Source: Janibacter sp. A1S7 (GTDB lineage: Bacteria > Actinomycetota > Actinomycetes > Actinomycetales > Dermatophilaceae). From it: a stretch of DNA of 64,000 nucleotides. Position numbers and translations under genes: made by a program. This document shows positions 51,943-63,293 of the stretch, piece by piece. The stretch is from the NCBI RefSeq assembly GCF_037198315.1, contig NZ_CP144913.1, forward strand, positions 496,001 to 560,000. Reading direction: 5' to 3'. Position 1 is the first letter of the stretch; every line of letters starts with the position of its first letter. The notes below the pieces were generated by a model. It had not been told where the DNA came from. It saw only the letters and a program-made list of their open reading frames with translations, and searched no databases.

Positions 51943-52740
51943 ATGAAGAGAACGACGACCGCGACACTCATCGGCGCGGCAACGCTCATCGCACTCGCAG
52001 GGTGCGGCAGCTCCGGAGCTGCCGTCAGCGAGGGTGACAGCGTCGAACTGGACGCGCTCAGCACGGACGTGGACGCGGCGATGAGGGACGCCGGGACCGG
52101 GTCGATGAAGGCGGAGTCCGACGGTGTCGAGCTCGAGGGGGACTTCCAGCTCGGGAAGACCGAGGCGGCCAGCGTCACCGGCACGACGGGAGGACAGCCC
52201 GTCGACCTCCGGGTGGTCGACGGGGTGCACTACCTCAAGGCGCCCTCGCCCGAGGTCACGCAGAAGGGCAAGACCTGGATCAAGGCCGACCCGGAGAGCA
52301 AGAAGCCGCAGGATCAACAGCTCGCCAGCTCGATGACGGCCATGACCGACCTGAGGAACCCGCTCGCTGCGATCGACGGTGCGGAGGACGCGAAGGCCGA
52401 GGTGACGAAGGTCGAGGACGACAGGGTCACCTACGAGATCGCCCTGTCGAAGAAGCAGATGGGCGCTGTCCTCGAGCAGCAGGCCAAGGACGCCGGGGAC
52501 GAGCAGGGGGCCGCGATGGCCGCCCAGCAGGCCCGGAAGACCACGACGACGCTGGTCGTCGACAAGGGCGACCTCCCGGTCGAGGCCACGACGAAGGCGG
52601 GTCAGGCCACGCTCGACGTCGCCTACTCGAGTTGGGGTGAGGACGTCTCCGTCGAGGCCCCGCCGAAGGGCACGGTAGGCACCCTGGAGGTGCCCACCCG
52701 GGATGGGCCCCCCGGCTCCGGCTCCTCGTCCTCGCAATGA
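51943..52740 (+). CDS. LppX/LprAFG-like lipoprotein
   Basis: A 265-residue exported lipoprotein. The signal peptide ends in the lipobox LAGC, with lipidated Cys21 followed by GSSGAA. The mature part resembles the LppX/LprAFG fold: VDLRVVDGVHYLKAPSPEVTQ, then VTYEIALSKKQM and TTTTLVVDKGDLPVEAT. Mycobacterial members carry lipids across the periplasm; here the ligand is unknown. The ATG has AAGGACGAT upstream. It is inserted between rplA and rplJ, with its own terminator-flanked unit. Confidence 0.78.
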   Translation: MKRTTTATLIGAATLIALAGCGSSGAAVSEGDSVELDALSTDVDAAMRDAGTGSMKAESDGVELEGDFQLGKTEAASVTGTTGGQPVDLRVVDGVHYLKAPSPEVTQKGKTWIKADPESKKPQDQQLASSMTAMTDLRNPLAAIDGAEDAKAEVTKVEDDRVTYEIALSKKQMGAVLEQQAKDAGDEQGAAMAAQQARKTTTTLVVDKGDLPVEATTKAGQATLDVAYSSWGEDVSVEAPPKGTVGTLEVPTRDGPPGSGSSSSQ

Positions 52741-52764
52741 CGACTCGGGGCCGCCGGACCCGTT

Positions 52765-52793
52765 TTGACCAGCGGGCCGGCGGCCCCTATCGT
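52765..52793 (+). promoter_or_regulatory. Promoter of rplJ-rplL
   Basis: TTGACC (52765-52770) and TATCGT (52788-52793) are 17 bases apart, a good primary-sigma promoter. Transcription would begin near 52800, giving a leader of about 190 bases before rplJ. Confidence 0.7.
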
Positions 52794-52799
52794 TGATCC

Positions 52800-52988
52800 C
52801 GACCACTGACCGCCGGTTGTTCCTGCCCATCGGGAAGGAACTGAAGGTTCCGCCACGAGCGGGCGACCAGCGCAGGCCACGATTTGCGAGCCACACCATG
52901 CGTGTGCGCCTTGTGCCCCGTGCCCTGTGCCGGGGCTCTTCTCTTGTCCGGGCCGACCCGGTGGCACCACACGAGAAGGGAGGCCCGC
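52800..52988 (+). promoter_or_regulatory. rplJ leader (L10-leader type) with attenuator-like hairpin
   Basis: The 190-base untranslated leader before rplJ lies where L10(L7/L12)4 complexes bind in other bacteria for autorepression. It contains GGAAGGAACTGAAGG-type sequence near 52840 and, at 52915-52936, the hairpin GCCCCG-N10-CGGGGC followed by TCTTCTCTT, which looks like an intrinsic attenuator. The L10-leader assignment rests on position and length; I could not match the whole consensus by eye. Confidence 0.5.
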
Positions 52989-53579
52989 ATGGCGAACGCT
53001 CAGAAGGACGCCGCCATTGCCGAGCTGACGGAGAAGTTCCGCAGTTCCGGTGCGGCCGTTCTCACGGAGTACCGCGGTCTGACCGTGGACCAGCTCGCGC
53101 AACTGCGCAAGAACCTCCGTGGCAACGCCACCTACTCCGTGGTGAAGAACACGCTGACCGCGCGCGCTGCCAAGGAGGCGGGCGTCGAGTCCGCTTTCGA
53201 GGGCCAGTTCGTCGGCCCGAACGCGATCGCCTTCGTCGAGGGCGACCCCGTCGAGGCTGCCAAGGGTCTGCGTGACTTCGCCAAGGAGAACCCCCTCCTG
53301 GTGATCAAGGGCGGGATCTTTGACGGGAACCCGCTCTCGCCGGAGCAGATCGACCAGCTCGCGCAGCTCGAGTCGCGCGAGGTGCTCCTGGGCAAGCTTG
53401 CTGGGGCCATGAAGGCCCAGCTGTCCCAGGCCGCTCAGCTCTTCAACGCACCGCTGTCGCAGACCGCTCGGGTCGTCGATGCGCTGCGCCAGAAGGTTCA
53501 GGAGCAGGGACCGCAGGAGTCGGCCGCCGAGGCCGAGCCTGCCACCGAATCCACCCCCGAGGGTGGCGACGAGGCCTGA
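52989..53579 (+). CDS. rplJ: 50S ribosomal protein L10
   Basis: A 196-residue L10 beginning [17 protein letters not shown]. It contains the RNA-binding [21 protein letters not shown] and the C-terminal helix that carries L7/L12 dimers, extended by an alanine/glutamate-rich tail as in other actinobacteria. It anchors the stalk to the L11-binding region of 23S rRNA. It is followed by rplL after 69 bases. Confidence 0.97.
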   Translation: MANAQKDAAIAELTEKFRSSGAAVLTEYRGLTVDQLAQLRKNLRGNATYSVVKNTLTARAAKEAGVESAFEGQFVGPNAIAFVEGDPVEAAKGLRDFAKENPLLVIKGGIFDGNPLSPEQIDQLAQLESREVLLGKLAGAMKAQLSQAAQLFNAPLSQTARVVDALRQKVQEQGPQESAAEAEPATESTPEGGDEA

Positions 53580-53648
53580 GGCGCCACGCCTTGAGCCCAA
53601 CCACATCACGCCACTCACGGCGCAAACTCAGCAGAAAGGACGCCCATC

Positions 53649-54038
53649 ATGGCGAAGCTCAGCACCGACGAGCTCCTTGAGGCCTTCAAGGAGATGACCC
53701 TGATCGAGCTCTCCGAGTTCGTCAAGCAGTTCGAGGAGACCTTCGAGGTCACCGCCGCGGCGCCGGTTGCCGTTGCGGGTGCCGCCCCGGCGGGCGGCGG
53801 CGACGACGCCGACGCAGCCGAGGAGCAGAGCGAGTTCGACGTCATCCTCACGGCTGCCGGCGACAAGAAGATCCAGGTCATCAAGGAGGTCCGCGCGCTC
53901 ACCAGCCTCGGCCTCAAGGAGGCCAAGGACCTCGTCGACGGCGCTCCCAAGCCGATCGTGGAGAAGGTCGACAAGGACGCGGCCGACAAGGCCAAGGAGG
54001 CCCTCGAGGGGGCCGGCGCCACCGTCGAGCTCAAGTGA
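53649..54038 (+). CDS. rplL: 50S ribosomal protein L7/L12
   Basis: A 129-residue protein with the N-terminal dimerisation helices ([21 protein letters not shown]), an alanine/glycine hinge (about 36-55) and the factor-binding C-terminal domain ([21 protein letters not shown]). It recruits translation GTPases. AGAAAGGACG precedes the ATG. A strong terminator follows, so rpoB needs its own promoter. Confidence 0.97.
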   Translation: MAKLSTDELLEAFKEMTLIELSEFVKQFEETFEVTAAAPVAVAGAAPAGGGDDADAAEEQSEFDVILTAAGDKKIQVIKEVRALTSLGLKEAKDLVDGAPKPIVEKVDKDAADKAKEALEGAGATVELK

Positions 54039-54075
54039 TCCCTCCCCGTCACTGACGGGGAACCACGGATCTGCC

Positions 54076-54111
54076 GCAGGGCGGGTCGCACCGAGGTGCG
54101 ACCCGCCCTGC
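54076..54111. terminator. Terminator between rplL and the cardiolipin synthase-like gene
   Basis: Arms GCAGGGCGGGTCGCACC and its complement are separated by only a few bases (loop around CCGAGG), giving about 15 pairs. It lies between convergent genes and can serve both. Confidence 0.83.
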
Positions 54112-54128
54112 GTCGTGTCCCGCGGACG

Positions 54129-55385
54129 TCAGAGCAGGGGGCGCCAGGGGGAGAGGATGCCCTCGGTGACCCGGTTGATCATGGGCCGCGCCGTCCACTC
54201 CTGGAGTGTCAGCTCGGTGCAGGTGCCGGAGTCCAGCTCGAAGACCCGCTCGAGGTGGGCGGCGACCTCGGGGTCGAGGATCTCCATGTTGACCTCGAAG
54301 TTGCCGGCGAGCGAGAGACGATCGATGTTGGCCGTGCCGATCGTCGACCACACCCCGTCGATCGTGGCGGTCTTCGCGTGGACCATGGCGTTCTCGAAGC
54401 GCAGCAGCCGCACGCCCGCCTCGAGGAGGGTGTGGTAGCTCACCCGGGAGAGCCAGTCCGCGACGATGTGGTTGCTGTAGTGCGGGACGATGATCCGCAC
54501 GTCAACGCCGCGCAGGGCCGCGTTGACGAGGCTGCGGGTGAACGCCGCGTCGGGGATGAGGTAGGCCTGCGTCAGGTAGATGTGGTGCTGCGCCCGGTCG
54601 ATTGCCTCGAGGTACATGTTGCGGATCGGGTAGACGTGGTCGGTCGGCACGTTGCGGTGCACGCGTGTCGTGCGGCTCCACGTGCGTCGGCGGGGCTGGG
54701 GGAGTACCGGTCGGCCGTTCTGGTCGTTCCAGTAGTCGACGAAGGCGTTCTCGAGCTCGACGACCATCTCGCCGGCGAAGCGGGCGTGGGTGTCGCGCCA
54801 CTTCGTCGCGTAGAGGCCGCCGATGTTGTAGCCGCCGACGTAGGCGGCCGTGTCGTCGACGACGAGCAGCTTGCGGTGGTTGCGGCCCCAGTTGTGCGGC
54901 ATGAAGAAGGTCGGGCCCCCGGAGACCAGGGGGTGGCGCAGCACGTGGATGCCGTCGGGCAGCGATGCGTAGAAGGACGGCGGCACCACCAGGTTGGCGA
55001 ACTCGTCGAAGACCACGTACACCTCGACGCCGCGCTCGTGCGCGGCGACGAGGGCATCGCGGAAGCGTTCCCCGACGACGTCGCCCTTCCAGATGTAGGA
55101 CTCGAAGAAGACGCGTTCCTTCGCCGCGGCGATGTCGGCGAGCATGTCCGCGAAGAGGTCCTCGCCGTAGGTGAAGATGCGCACCTCGCCCCCGGGGACG
55201 GGCAGCGCACGGGCGGGGGCGCGCGGGAACTCCCGGTGCGGACGGTCGCGGCGACGGATGGAGTCGAACGCGAGCAGCCCTGCGGCCGTGACCAACTGGG
55301 TGCCGAGAGCGGCGGCGGCAGTCCGTCGTACCCAGCGACCGGCGCTGCGCCTGCGACGACGCCGGAGAGCGGCTCGGGGGTTCAT
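54129..55385 (-). CDS. Phospholipase D-superfamily protein, cardiolipin synthase-like
   Basis: A 418-residue protein. After an arginine-rich N-terminus and one hydrophobic segment (about 20-45), it has two PLD domains with the HKD signatures HRKLLVVD and HAKTATID; both keep the His, Lys and Asp. The NWGRNHRKLLV and NAMVHAKTATIDG contexts are typical of bacterial cardiolipin synthases, which condense phosphatidylglycerol or CDP-diacylglycerol with phosphatidylglycerol at the membrane. I start it at ATG 55385; the longer frame to 55427 is less likely. It is inserted in the usual rplL-rpoB interval, on the opposite strand. Confidence 0.85.
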   Translation of the reverse strand: MNPRAALRRRRRRSAGRWVRRTAAAALGTQLVTAAGLLAFDSIRRRDRPHREFPRAPARALPVPGGEVRIFTYGEDLFADMLADIAAAKERVFFESYIWKGDVVGERFRDALVAAHERGVEVYVVFDEFANLVVPPSFYASLPDGIHVLRHPLVSGGPTFFMPHNWGRNHRKLLVVDDTAAYVGGYNIGGLYATKWRDTHARFAGEMVVELENAFVDYWNDQNGRPVLPQPRRRTWSRTTRVHRNVPTDHVYPIRNMYLEAIDRAQHHIYLTQAYLIPDAAFTRSLVNAALRGVDVRIIVPHYSNHIVADWLSRVSYHTLLEAGVRLLRFENAMVHAKTATIDGVWSTIGTANIDRLSLAGNFEVNMEILDPEVAAHLERVFELDSGTCTELTLQEWTARPMINRVTEGILSPWRPLL

Positions 55386-55456
55386 GGGGGCCACCCTAGG
55401 CGGAGGGCGAAGGGGGTGGTGGGCCACAACATGGGCGCGACCCGCCGCGCGGTCCC

Positions 55457-55485
55457 TTGACGTCGCCCGCGTCGTCGTCCATTCT
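55457..55485 (+). promoter_or_regulatory. Putative distal rpoB promoter
   Basis: TTGACG (55457-55462) and CATTCT (55480-55485) are 17 bases apart. It lies between the divergent cardiolipin synthase-like gene and the better-placed proximal promoter. Confidence 0.45.
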
Positions 55486-55564
55486 CATGGCGTCGAATCA
55501 TCTGGCGACGCGCCGTCCGGCGCGCACCGTCATGGACCACCCTCGAGCCGTCGGCTCGACCGGG

Positions 55565-55595
55565 TTGGACACCCGTGCACTTGTGCATCTAGACT
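55565..55595 (+). promoter_or_regulatory. Putative proximal rpoB promoter and conserved leader start
   Basis: TTGGAC (55565-55570) precedes TCTAGA (55588, spacer 17) or TAGACT (55590, spacer 19). The following CGCTTTGCGCTGCC resembles the sequence I recall at the same place upstream of rpoB in streptomycetes. The leader to the TTG start is about 145 bases. The remaining 359-base interval 55386-55744 holds no gene. Confidence 0.55.
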
Positions 55596-55744
55596 GTCGC
55601 TTTGCGCTGCCCTTCTCCTGTCGTGGCCCCCGTCGGATCGCTCGAATCCCCTCAGCGCTGAGGTGTGTGGAGTGGCCGATCGAGGTCGCGGTTGGTGGCT
55701 GTGCACCGTCGCCCGACTCTCTCGGCCCGTGGAAGGATCCATCC

Positions 55745-58700
55745 TTGGCTGCCTCGCGCACCGCTTCCCCGATGTCCACCGCACAGACTGCCAGTGGCCG
55801 TCTGTCCTTCGCGAAGATCCGCGAGCCCCTCGAAGTCCCCGATCTCCTTGCGCTGCAGACCGAGAGCTTCGACTGGCTCCTCGGCAACGAGAAGTGGCAG
55901 GAGCGTGTCGCCGAAGCCATCGAGGCCGGGCGCCGCGACGTGCCCGAGCGCTCGGGACTGGAGGAGATCTTCGAGGAGATCTCGCCGATCGAGGACTTCT
56001 CCGGCTCGATGAGCCTCTCCTTCCGGGAGAGCCGCTTCGAGGAGCCGAAGTACTCCGTCGATGACAGCAAGGAGCGCGACCAGACCTACTCGGCGCCGCT
56101 CTTCGTCACGGCCGAGTTCATGAACGCCGAGACCGGCGAGATCAAGAGCCAGACGGTCTTCATGGGCGATTTCCCGCTCATGACCGACCGCGGCACCTTC
56201 ATCATCAACGGCACCGAGCGTGTCGTCGTCTCCCAGCTCGTGCGCAGCCCGGGTGTCTACTTCGAGAGCACCCCGGACAAGACCTCCGACAAGGACATCT
56301 ACTCGGCGAAGGTCATCCCCAGCCGCGGTGCCTGGCTGGAGTTCGAGGTCGACAAGCGCGACATGGTCGGTGTGTGTGTCGACCGCAAGCGCAAGCAGTC
56401 GGTCACCGTCCTGCTCAAGGCCCTGGGCATGACCTCCTCGGAGATCCTCGAGGAGTTCGGCGAGTTCGAGTCGATCCGCGCCACCCTCGAGAAGGACACG
56501 GTCGAGGACCAGGACGCCGCTCTGCTGGACATGTACCGCAAGCTGCGCCCGGGCGAGCCGCCCACCCGTGAGGCCGCGCAGAACCTGCTCGACAACCTCT
56601 ACTTCAACCCCAAGCGCTACGACCTGGCCAAGGTCGGTCGCTACAAGATGAACCGCAAGCTGGGACGCGGGGTCGAGCTCAGCGAGTCCGTGCTCACACT
56701 CGACGACGTCGTCGCGACGCTGAAGTACCTCGTCGCCCTGCACGCCGACCAGCCCACCCTCCCGGGCGTGCGCAACGGTGAGGAGGTCGACGTCCCCGTC
56801 GAGGTGGACGACATCGACCACTTCGGCAACCGTCGCCTCCGCAGCGTCGGCGAGCTCATCCAGAACCAGATCCGTACGGGCCTGTCCCGGATGGAGCGCG
56901 TCGTTCGCGAGCGGATGACCACCCAGGACGTCGAGGCGATCACGCCCCAGACCCTGATCAACATCCGGCCGGTCGTCGCCTCCATCAAGGAGTTCTTCGG
57001 CACCAGCCAGCTGTCGCAGTTCATGGACCAGAACAACCCGCTGTCGGGCCTGACGCACAAGCGTCGCCTCTCGGCGCTGGGCCCGGGTGGCATCAGCCGC
57101 GACCGTGCCCAGATGGAGGTCCGTGACGTCCACACCTCGCACTACGGCCGCATGTGCCCGATCGAGACCCCTGAGGGCCCGAACATCGGTCTGATCGGCT
57201 CGCTCGCGAGCTACGGACGGATCAACGCCTTCGGGTTCATCGAGACCCCGTACCGCAAGGTCGTGGAGGGTCGCGTCACCGACGAGATCGTCTACATCTC
57301 CGCGGACGAGGAGGACAAGGTCGTCGTCGCCCAGGCGAACGCCGTCCTGCAGGACGACGGTCACTTCCGCGAGGAGCGGGTCCTCGCCCGTACGCGCGGT
57401 GGTGAGGTCGACCAGGTCCCGGCCGAGGACATCGACTACATGGACGTCTCCCCGCAGCAGATGGTCTCTGCCGCGACGGCGATGATCCCCTTCCTCGAGC
57501 ACGACGATGCCAACCGCGCCCTCATGGGCGCGAACATGCAGCGTCAGGCCGTGCCGCTCGTCCAGGCGGAGGCCCCCTTCGTCGGCACCGGCATGGAGCA
57601 CCGCGCCGCGCTCGACTCCGGTGACGTCGTCCGCGCCGAGCAGGCCGGTGTCGTCACCGAGGTGTCCGCCGACCTGGTGACCGTGCTGCAGGACGATGGC
57701 GGCAGCCGGACCTACAAGATGATGAAGTTCAACCGGTCCAACCAGGGGAACAGCTACAACCAGCGCGTCATGGTCTCCGAGGGCGACCGTGTCGAGGCCG
57801 GCCAGCTGATCGCCGACGGCCCCGCGACCGACGGCGGCGAGATGGCCCTGGGCCGCAACCTGCTCGTGGCGTTCATGCCGTGGGAGGGCTACAACTACGA
57901 GGACGCCATCATCCTCAGCCAGCGCCTGGTGCAGGACGACGTCCTCTCCTCGATCCACATCGAGGAGCACGAGGTCGACGCCCGTGACACCAAGCTCGGC
58001 CCGGAGGAGATCACCCGGGACATCCCGAACGTGTCGGACGACGTCCTCGCCGACCTCGACGAGCGAGGCATCATCCGCATCGGTGCCGAGGTCCGCGACG
58101 GCGATCTCCTCGTCGGCAAGGTCACCCCCAAGGGTGAGACCGAGCTGACCCCGGAGGAGCGGCTGCTGCGGGCGATCTTCGGTGAGAAGGCGCGCGAGGT
58201 CCGCGACACCTCGATGAAGGTCCCGCACGGCGAGACCGGAACGGTCATCGGCGTCAAGGTCTTCGACAAGGACGAGGGCGACGAGCTTCCCCCGGGTGTC
58301 AACCAGCTGGTCCGCGTCTACGTGGCCAACAAGCGCAAGATCACCGACGGCGACAAGCTCGCCGGCCGCCACGGCAACAAGGGTGTCATCTCCAAGATCC
58401 TGCCGGTCGAGGACATGCCCTTCCTGGAGGACGGCACGCCGGTCGACGTCGTGCTCAACCCGCTCGGTGTGCCCGGCCGCATGAACATCGGCCAGATCCT
58501 CGAGTTGCACCTCGGCTGGGCAGCCAGTCGCGGCTGGGAGATCGCGGGCAACCCCGAGTGGGCCGAGATGATCCCGCAGGACGCACGTCAGGCCCCGCCG
58601 AACACCCGCGTCGCCAGCCCGGTCTTCGACGGTGCCGAGGAGGAGGAGATCACCGGTCTCCTGGACTCGACGCTGCCGACCCGTGACGGCGATCGGCTCA

Positions 58701-59227
58701 TCGGTGCCTCGGGCAAGGCCAACCTGTTCGACGGCCGGACCGGCGAGCCGTACGAGGACCCGGTCTCCGTCGGCTACATGTACATCCTCAAGCTGCACCA
58801 CCTCGTGGACGACAAGATCCACGCGCGCAGCACGGGGCCGTACTCGATGATCACCCAGCAGCCCCTCGGCGGTAAGGCCCAGTTCGGTGGCCAGCGCTTC
58901 GGCGAGATGGAGGTGTGGGCCCTCGAGGCCTACGGCGCCTCCTACGCGCTGCAGGAGCTGCTGACGATCAAGTCCGACGACGTGACCGGTCGCGTCAAGG
59001 TCTACGAGGCCATCGTCAAGGGGGACAACATCCCCGAGCCCGGCATCCCGGAGTCCTTCAAGGTGCTCATCAAGGAGATGCAGTCCCTCTGCCTGAACGT
59101 GGAGGTGCTCAACTCCGAGGGCGGCACCATCGAGATGCGCGACAACGAGGAGGACGTCTTCCGCGCCGCGGAAGAACTCGGCATCGACCTGTCCCGGCGC
59201 GAGCCGAGCAGCGTCGAGGAGGTCTAA
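55745..59227 (+). CDS. rpoB: DNA-directed RNA polymerase subunit beta
   Basis: A 1,160-residue RNA polymerase beta subunit. I start it at TTG 55745 because GGAAGGA lies seven bases upstream and LAASRTAS matches the N-terminus of streptomycete RpoB, which also starts at TTG; ATG 55772 is the alternative. The rifampicin region [14 protein letters not shown] (418-431) continues to THKRRLSAL; Asp428, His438 and Ser443 are wild type, so sensitivity is expected. The catalytic and clamp motifs are complete, including [14 protein letters not shown] and the C-terminal [23 protein letters not shown]. It is followed by rpoC after 150 bases. Confidence 0.97.
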   Translation: MAASRTASPMSTAQTASGRLSFAKIREPLEVPDLLALQTESFDWLLGNEKWQERVAEAIEAGRRDVPERSGLEEIFEEISPIEDFSGSMSLSFRESRFEEPKYSVDDSKERDQTYSAPLFVTAEFMNAETGEIKSQTVFMGDFPLMTDRGTFIINGTERVVVSQLVRSPGVYFESTPDKTSDKDIYSAKVIPSRGAWLEFEVDKRDMVGVCVDRKRKQSVTVLLKALGMTSSEILEEFGEFESIRATLEKDTVEDQDAALLDMYRKLRPGEPPTREAAQNLLDNLYFNPKRYDLAKVGRYKMNRKLGRGVELSESVLTLDDVVATLKYLVALHADQPTLPGVRNGEEVDVPVEVDDIDHFGNRRLRSVGELIQNQIRTGLSRMERVVRERMTTQDVEAITPQTLINIRPVVASIKEFFGTSQLSQFMDQNNPLSGLTHKRRLSALGPGGISRDRAQMEVRDVHTSHYGRMCPIETPEGPNIGLIGSLASYGRINAFGFIETPYRKVVEGRVTDEIVYISADEEDKVVVAQANAVLQDDGHFREERVLARTRGGEVDQVPAEDIDYMDVSPQQMVSAATAMIPFLEHDDANRALMGANMQRQAVPLVQAEAPFVGTGMEHRAALDSGDVVRAEQAGVVTEVSADLVTVLQDDGGSRTYKMMKFNRSNQGNSYNQRVMVSEGDRVEAGQLIADGPATDGGEMALGRNLLVAFMPWEGYNYEDAIILSQRLVQDDVLSSIHIEEHEVDARDTKLGPEEITRDIPNVSDDVLADLDERGIIRIGAEVRDGDLLVGKVTPKGETELTPEERLLRAIFGEKAREVRDTSMKVPHGETGTVIGVKVFDKDEGDELPPGVNQLVRVYVANKRKITDGDKLAGRHGNKGVISKILPVEDMPFLEDGTPVDVVLNPLGVPGRMNIGQILELHLGWAASRGWEIAGNPEWAEMIPQDARQAPPNTRVASPVFDGAEEEEITGLLDSTLPTRDGDRLIGASGKANLFDGRTGEPYEDPVSVGYMYILKLHHLVDDKIHARSTGPYSMITQQPLGGKAQFGGQRFGEMEVWALEAYGASYALQELLTIKSDDVTGRVKVYEAIVKGDNIPEPGIPESFKVLIKEMQSLCLNVEVLNSEGGTIEMRDNEEDVFRAAEELGIDLSRREPSSVEEV

Positions 59228-59228
59228 C

Positions 59229-59274
59229 GTCCGGGGGGCCGCTGGTCGCTCGGCGACCGTGAGGCCCCCCGGAC
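59229..59274 (+). other. rpoB-rpoC intergenic hairpin
   Basis: GTCCGGGGGGCC pairs with GGCCCCCCGGAC, enclosing a second small stem (GGTCG/CGACC). It begins two bases after the rpoB stop. It may act as a partial terminator or processing site that sets the ratio of beta to beta-prime. Confidence 0.5.
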
Positions 59275-59377
59275 TCCCCCTCGACAACGCCCGTGTCGTC
59301 GCCGCAGCGGCGAGGGCACAGGGCAACAGAACTTATCGAGAGCCATCCTCGAGAGAACGAGAGTAAGGAAGCACATA

Positions 59378-62300
59378 GTGCTGGACGTCAACTTCTTCGA
59401 CGAGTTGCGCATCGGTCTCGCCACCGCGGAGGACATCCGCGCCTGGAGCCACGGCGAGGTCAAGAAGCCCGAGACCATCAACTACCGCACCCTCAAGCCG
59501 GAGAAGGAGGGGCTCTTCTGCGAGCGCATCTTCGGCCCCACCCGGGACTGGGAGTGCTCCTGCGGCAAGTACAAGCGCGTGCGCTTCAAGGGCATCATCT
59601 GCGAGCGCTGCGGCGTCGAGGTCACCCGCGCCGGTGTTCGTCGTGAGCGCATGGGCCACATCGAGCTCGCCGCTCCGGTCACCCACATCTGGTACTTCAA
59701 GGGCGTCCCGTCGCGCTTGGGGTACCTGCTCGACCTCGCTCCGAAGGACTTGGAGAAGGTCATCTACTTCGCGGCCTACATGATCACCAGCGTCGACGAG
59801 GAGCAGCGCCACACCGACCTGCCCTCGCTCGAGGCCCAGATCGAGGCCGAGAAGAAGGAGCTGGAGAACCGCCGCGACGCCGACGTGGAGAAGCGTGCGC
59901 AGAAGCTCGAGAAGGACGTCGCCGACCTGGAGGCCGAGGGCGCCAAGTCCGACGCCAAGCGCAAGGTCCGCGACTCCGCCGAGCGGGAGATGAACCAGAT
60001 CCGCAAGCGGGCCGACCAGCAGGTCGAGCGCCTCGCCCAGGTCTGGGACCGGTTCAAGAACCTCAAGGTCCAGGACCTCGAGGGCGACGAGATGCTCTAC
60101 CGCGAGATGCGTGACCGCTTCGGTCTGTACTTCGAGGGTGGCATGGGCGCCGCTGCGCTGCAGAAGCGTCTGGAGACCTTCGACCTCGAGGCCGAGTCGG
60201 AGAAGCTGCGCGAGATCATCGCCACCGGCAAGGGCCAGAAGAAGACCCGCGCGCTCAAGCGTCTCAAGGTCGTCACGGCCTTCCTCACCACGGACAACAA
60301 GCCGTCCGGCATGGTCCTGGGGGCCGTCCCGGTCATCCCGCCGGACCTGCGTCCGATGGTTCAGCTGGACGGTGGCCGGTTCGCCACCTCGGACCTGAAC
60401 GACCTGTACCGCCGGGTCATCAACCGCAACAACCGCCTCAAGCGACTGCTCGACCTCGGCGCCCCCGAGATCATCGTCAACAACGAGAAGCGGATGCTTC
60501 AGGAGTCGGTCGACAACCTCTTCGACAACGGTCGTCGTGGTCGTGCGGTCACCGGGCCGGGCAACCGGCCACTGAAGTCCCTGTCGGACATGCTCAAGGG
60601 CAAGCAGGGGCGTTTCCGTCAGAACCTCCTGGGCAAGCGCGTCGACTACTCCGGTCGTTCGGTCATCGTCGTCGGCCCGCAGCTGAAGCTGCACCAGTGC
60701 GGTCTGCCCAAGGCGATGGCGCTGGAGCTGTTCAAGCCCTTCGTGATGAAGCGTCTGGTCGACCTCGACCACGCGCAGAACATCAAGTCGGCCAAGCGCA
60801 TGGTCGAGCGTCAGCGCTCGGTCGTGTGGGACGTCCTCGAAGAGGTCATCACCGAGCACCCGGTCATGCTCAACCGGGCGCCCACGCTGCACCGTCTGGG
60901 CATCCAGGCCTTCGAGCCGCAGCTGGTCGAGGGCAAGGCCATCCAGATCCACCCGCTCGTGTGCACCGCCTTCAATGCGGACTTCGACGGTGACCAGATG
61001 GCCGTCCACCTCCCGCTGAGCGCGGAGGCCCAGGCCGAGGCCCGGATCCTGATGCTCTCGAGCAACAACATCCTCAAGCCGGCCGACGGTCGCCCGGTCA
61101 CCATGCCGACCCAGGACATGGTCATCGGTCTGTTCCACCTCACCTCCGAGGTGGCGCAGGAGGGTGAGCACCTGCGCTCCTTCACCTCGACGGCCGAGGC
61201 CCAGATGGCCATGGATGCCGGGGAGATCAAGGTCGGCAGTCCGATCCGGATCCGTCTGCAGGACATCGTGCCGACGCCGGGGGCGGAACTGCCCGAGGGC
61301 GCCGAGCCGAACGAGTCCGGTCAGCTGGCGACGTGGACGACGGAGACGACTCTGGGTCGCGCGCTCTTCAACGCGACCCTCCCGGTGGACTATCCCTACG
61401 TCAACGAGCCGGTCGACAAGAAGCAGCTGTCGACGATCGTCAACAACCTGGCCGAGCGCTACACCAAGGTGCAGGTCGCCGCGTCCCTGGATGCCCTGAA
61501 GGAGGCCGGCTTCTACTGGGCCTCCCGGTCCGGCACGACCGTGGCCGTCTCCGACGTCGTCACGCCCGAGCGCAAGCCGGAGATCCTCGCGACCTACGAG
61601 GAGAAGGCGACCAAGGTCCAGAAGCAGTACGAGCGCGGTCTGATCACCGACGACGAGCGTCGTCAGGAGCAGATCGAGATCTGGACCCAGGCGACGAACG
61701 AGGTCGCGGCGGAGATGCAGAGCAACTTCCCGACGAACAACCCGATCTACCGGATGGTCTCCTCGGGTGCCCGAGGCAACTGGTTCCAGCTGCGGCAGAT
61801 CGCCGGTATGCGAGGCCTCATGGCCAACCCGAAGGGCGAGATCATCCCCCGACCGATCCGCACGAACTTCCGTGAGGGCCTGTCGGTGGTCGAGTTCTTC
61901 ATCTCCACGCACGGCGCCCGCAAGGGTCTGGCCGACACCGCTCTGCGGACGGCCGACTCGGGATACCTGACCCGTCGTCTGGTCGACGTCTCCCAGGACG
62001 TCATCGTGCGGGAGGAGGACTGCGGCACCGCCCGTGGTCTGGCCATGCCGATCGCGCAGTTCGACGAGCTCACGGGCACGCGTCGTCTCCACGACGACGT
62101 CGAGTTCACCGCCTACGGTCGGTGCCTCGCCACGGACGTGGAGCACGAGGGCGCCGTTCTGGCCGAGGGCGGCTCGGACCTGGGCGATGTCGTCATCGAC
62201 CGGCTCTACGAGGCCGGTGTCGACCAGGTCAAGATCCGCTCGGTCCTCACCTGTGACTCGAAGGTCGGCACCTGCGCCAAGTGCTACGGCCGCTCGCTGG

Positions 62301-63259
62301 CCACCGGTCAGCTCGTCGACATCGGCGAGGCCGTGGGCATCGTCGCGGCGCAGTCGATCGGTGAGCCCGGCACCCAGCTGACGATGCGTACCTTCCACAC
62401 CGGTGGTGTGGCCGGTGACGACATCACGCAGGGTCTGCCGCGTGTCGTCGAGCTCTTCGAGGCCCGTACGCCCAAGGGCGTCGCGCCGATCGCGGAGGCC
62501 GACGGCCGGGTGACCATCGAGGAGACCGACAAGGGTCGTCGGATCCTGCTCGTCGCCGACCGTGACGGCGAGGAGCACGCGTACCCGGTGACCAAGCGCT
62601 CACGCCTGCTCGTCGAGGACGGCCAGCGCGTGCCGGTCGGTACCCAGCTGGTGCAGGGTGCCATCGACCCGAAGCAGGTCCTGCGCATCCTCGGCCCGCG
62701 CCACGCGCAGAAGCACCTGGTCGACGAGGTCCAGAACGTCTACCGACAGCAGGGTGTGTCGATCCACGACAAGCACATCGAGGTCATCGTCCGGCAGATG
62801 CTGCGCCGGATCACGATCCTCGAGTCGGGTGACACCGGTCTGCTTCCGGGCATGCTCGCCGAGCGTGGGCACTTCGAGACCCAGAACCGTCGCGTCGTCT
62901 CCGAGGGCGGTCGCCCGGCCTCGGGTCGTCCGGAGCTGATGGGGATCACCAAGGCCTCGCTGGCCACGGACTCCTGGCTCTCCGCCGCCTCCTTCCAGGA
63001 GACGACCCGCGTCCTCACCGAGGCCGCGATGGAGGGTCGCAGCGACCCGCTGCTGGGCCTGAAGGAGAACGTCATCCTCGGTAAGCTCATCCCGGCCGGC
63101 ACGGGGCTGTCCCGATACCGGAACGTGGACGTCGAGCCCACCGAGGAGGCCAAGGCCGCGATGTACTCGCTGCCGAACTACGACGAGTACGCGTACCCGG
63201 TCTTCGGTCCCGGCTCGGGCGAGGCGATCCGCCTCGACGACCTCGACCTGGACGTCTGA
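59378..63259 (+). CDS. rpoC: DNA-directed RNA polymerase subunit beta-prime
   Basis: A 1,293-residue beta-prime subunit starting at GTG 59378. The N-terminal zinc finger is [20 protein letters not shown]. The catalytic magnesium site is NADFDGDQM, with Asp535, Asp537 and Asp539. The bridge helix and trigger loop region ([12 protein letters not shown] and [14 protein letters not shown]) and a second zinc cluster ([13 protein letters not shown]) are intact. A coiled-coil insert at about 145-215, rich in Glu and Lys, is the usual actinobacterial form. A strong terminator follows. Confidence 0.97.
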   Translation: MLDVNFFDELRIGLATAEDIRAWSHGEVKKPETINYRTLKPEKEGLFCERIFGPTRDWECSCGKYKRVRFKGIICERCGVEVTRAGVRRERMGHIELAAPVTHIWYFKGVPSRLGYLLDLAPKDLEKVIYFAAYMITSVDEEQRHTDLPSLEAQIEAEKKELENRRDADVEKRAQKLEKDVADLEAEGAKSDAKRKVRDSAEREMNQIRKRADQQVERLAQVWDRFKNLKVQDLEGDEMLYREMRDRFGLYFEGGMGAAALQKRLETFDLEAESEKLREIIATGKGQKKTRALKRLKVVTAFLTTDNKPSGMVLGAVPVIPPDLRPMVQLDGGRFATSDLNDLYRRVINRNNRLKRLLDLGAPEIIVNNEKRMLQESVDNLFDNGRRGRAVTGPGNRPLKSLSDMLKGKQGRFRQNLLGKRVDYSGRSVIVVGPQLKLHQCGLPKAMALELFKPFVMKRLVDLDHAQNIKSAKRMVERQRSVVWDVLEEVITEHPVMLNRAPTLHRLGIQAFEPQLVEGKAIQIHPLVCTAFNADFDGDQMAVHLPLSAEAQAEARILMLSSNNILKPADGRPVTMPTQDMVIGLFHLTSEVAQEGEHLRSFTSTAEAQMAMDAGEIKVGSPIRIRLQDIVPTPGAELPEGAEPNESGQLATWTTETTLGRALFNATLPVDYPYVNEPVDKKQLSTIVNNLAERYTKVQVAASLDALKEAGFYWASRSGTTVAVSDVVTPERKPEILATYEEKATKVQKQYERGLITDDERRQEQIEIWTQATNEVAAEMQSNFPTNNPIYRMVSSGARGNWFQLRQIAGMRGLMANPKGEIIPRPIRTNFREGLSVVEFFISTHGARKGLADTALRTADSGYLTRRLVDVSQDVIVREEDCGTARGLAMPIAQFDELTGTRRLHDDVEFTAYGRCLATDVEHEGAVLAEGGSDLGDVVIDRLYEAGVDQVKIRSVLTCDSKVGTCAKCYGRSLATGQLVDIGEAVGIVAAQSIGEPGTQLTMRTFHTGGVAGDDITQGLPRVVELFEARTPKGVAPIAEADGRVTIEETDKGRRILLVADRDGEEHAYPVTKRSRLLVEDGQRVPVGTQLVQGAIDPKQVLRILGPRHAQKHLVDEVQNVYRQQGVSIHDKHIEVIVRQMLRRITILESGDTGLLPGMLAERGHFETQNRRVVSEGGRPASGRPELMGITKASLATDSWLSAASFQETTRVLTEAAMEGRSDPLLGLKENVILGKLIPAGTGLSRYRNVDVEPTEEAKAAMYSLPNYDEYAYPVFGPGSGEAIRLDDLDLDV

Positions 63260-63293
63260 GTCCGCTCCCGAGGAGCGTCACCCAGGCTGTTGC

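Noticed and set aside
59333..62578. Long minus-strand frames opposite rpoB and rpoC (over 1,000 codons)
   Set aside because: High GC removes stop codons on the complement of conserved genes; the products have only low-complexity Leu/Val/Asp/Arg composition.
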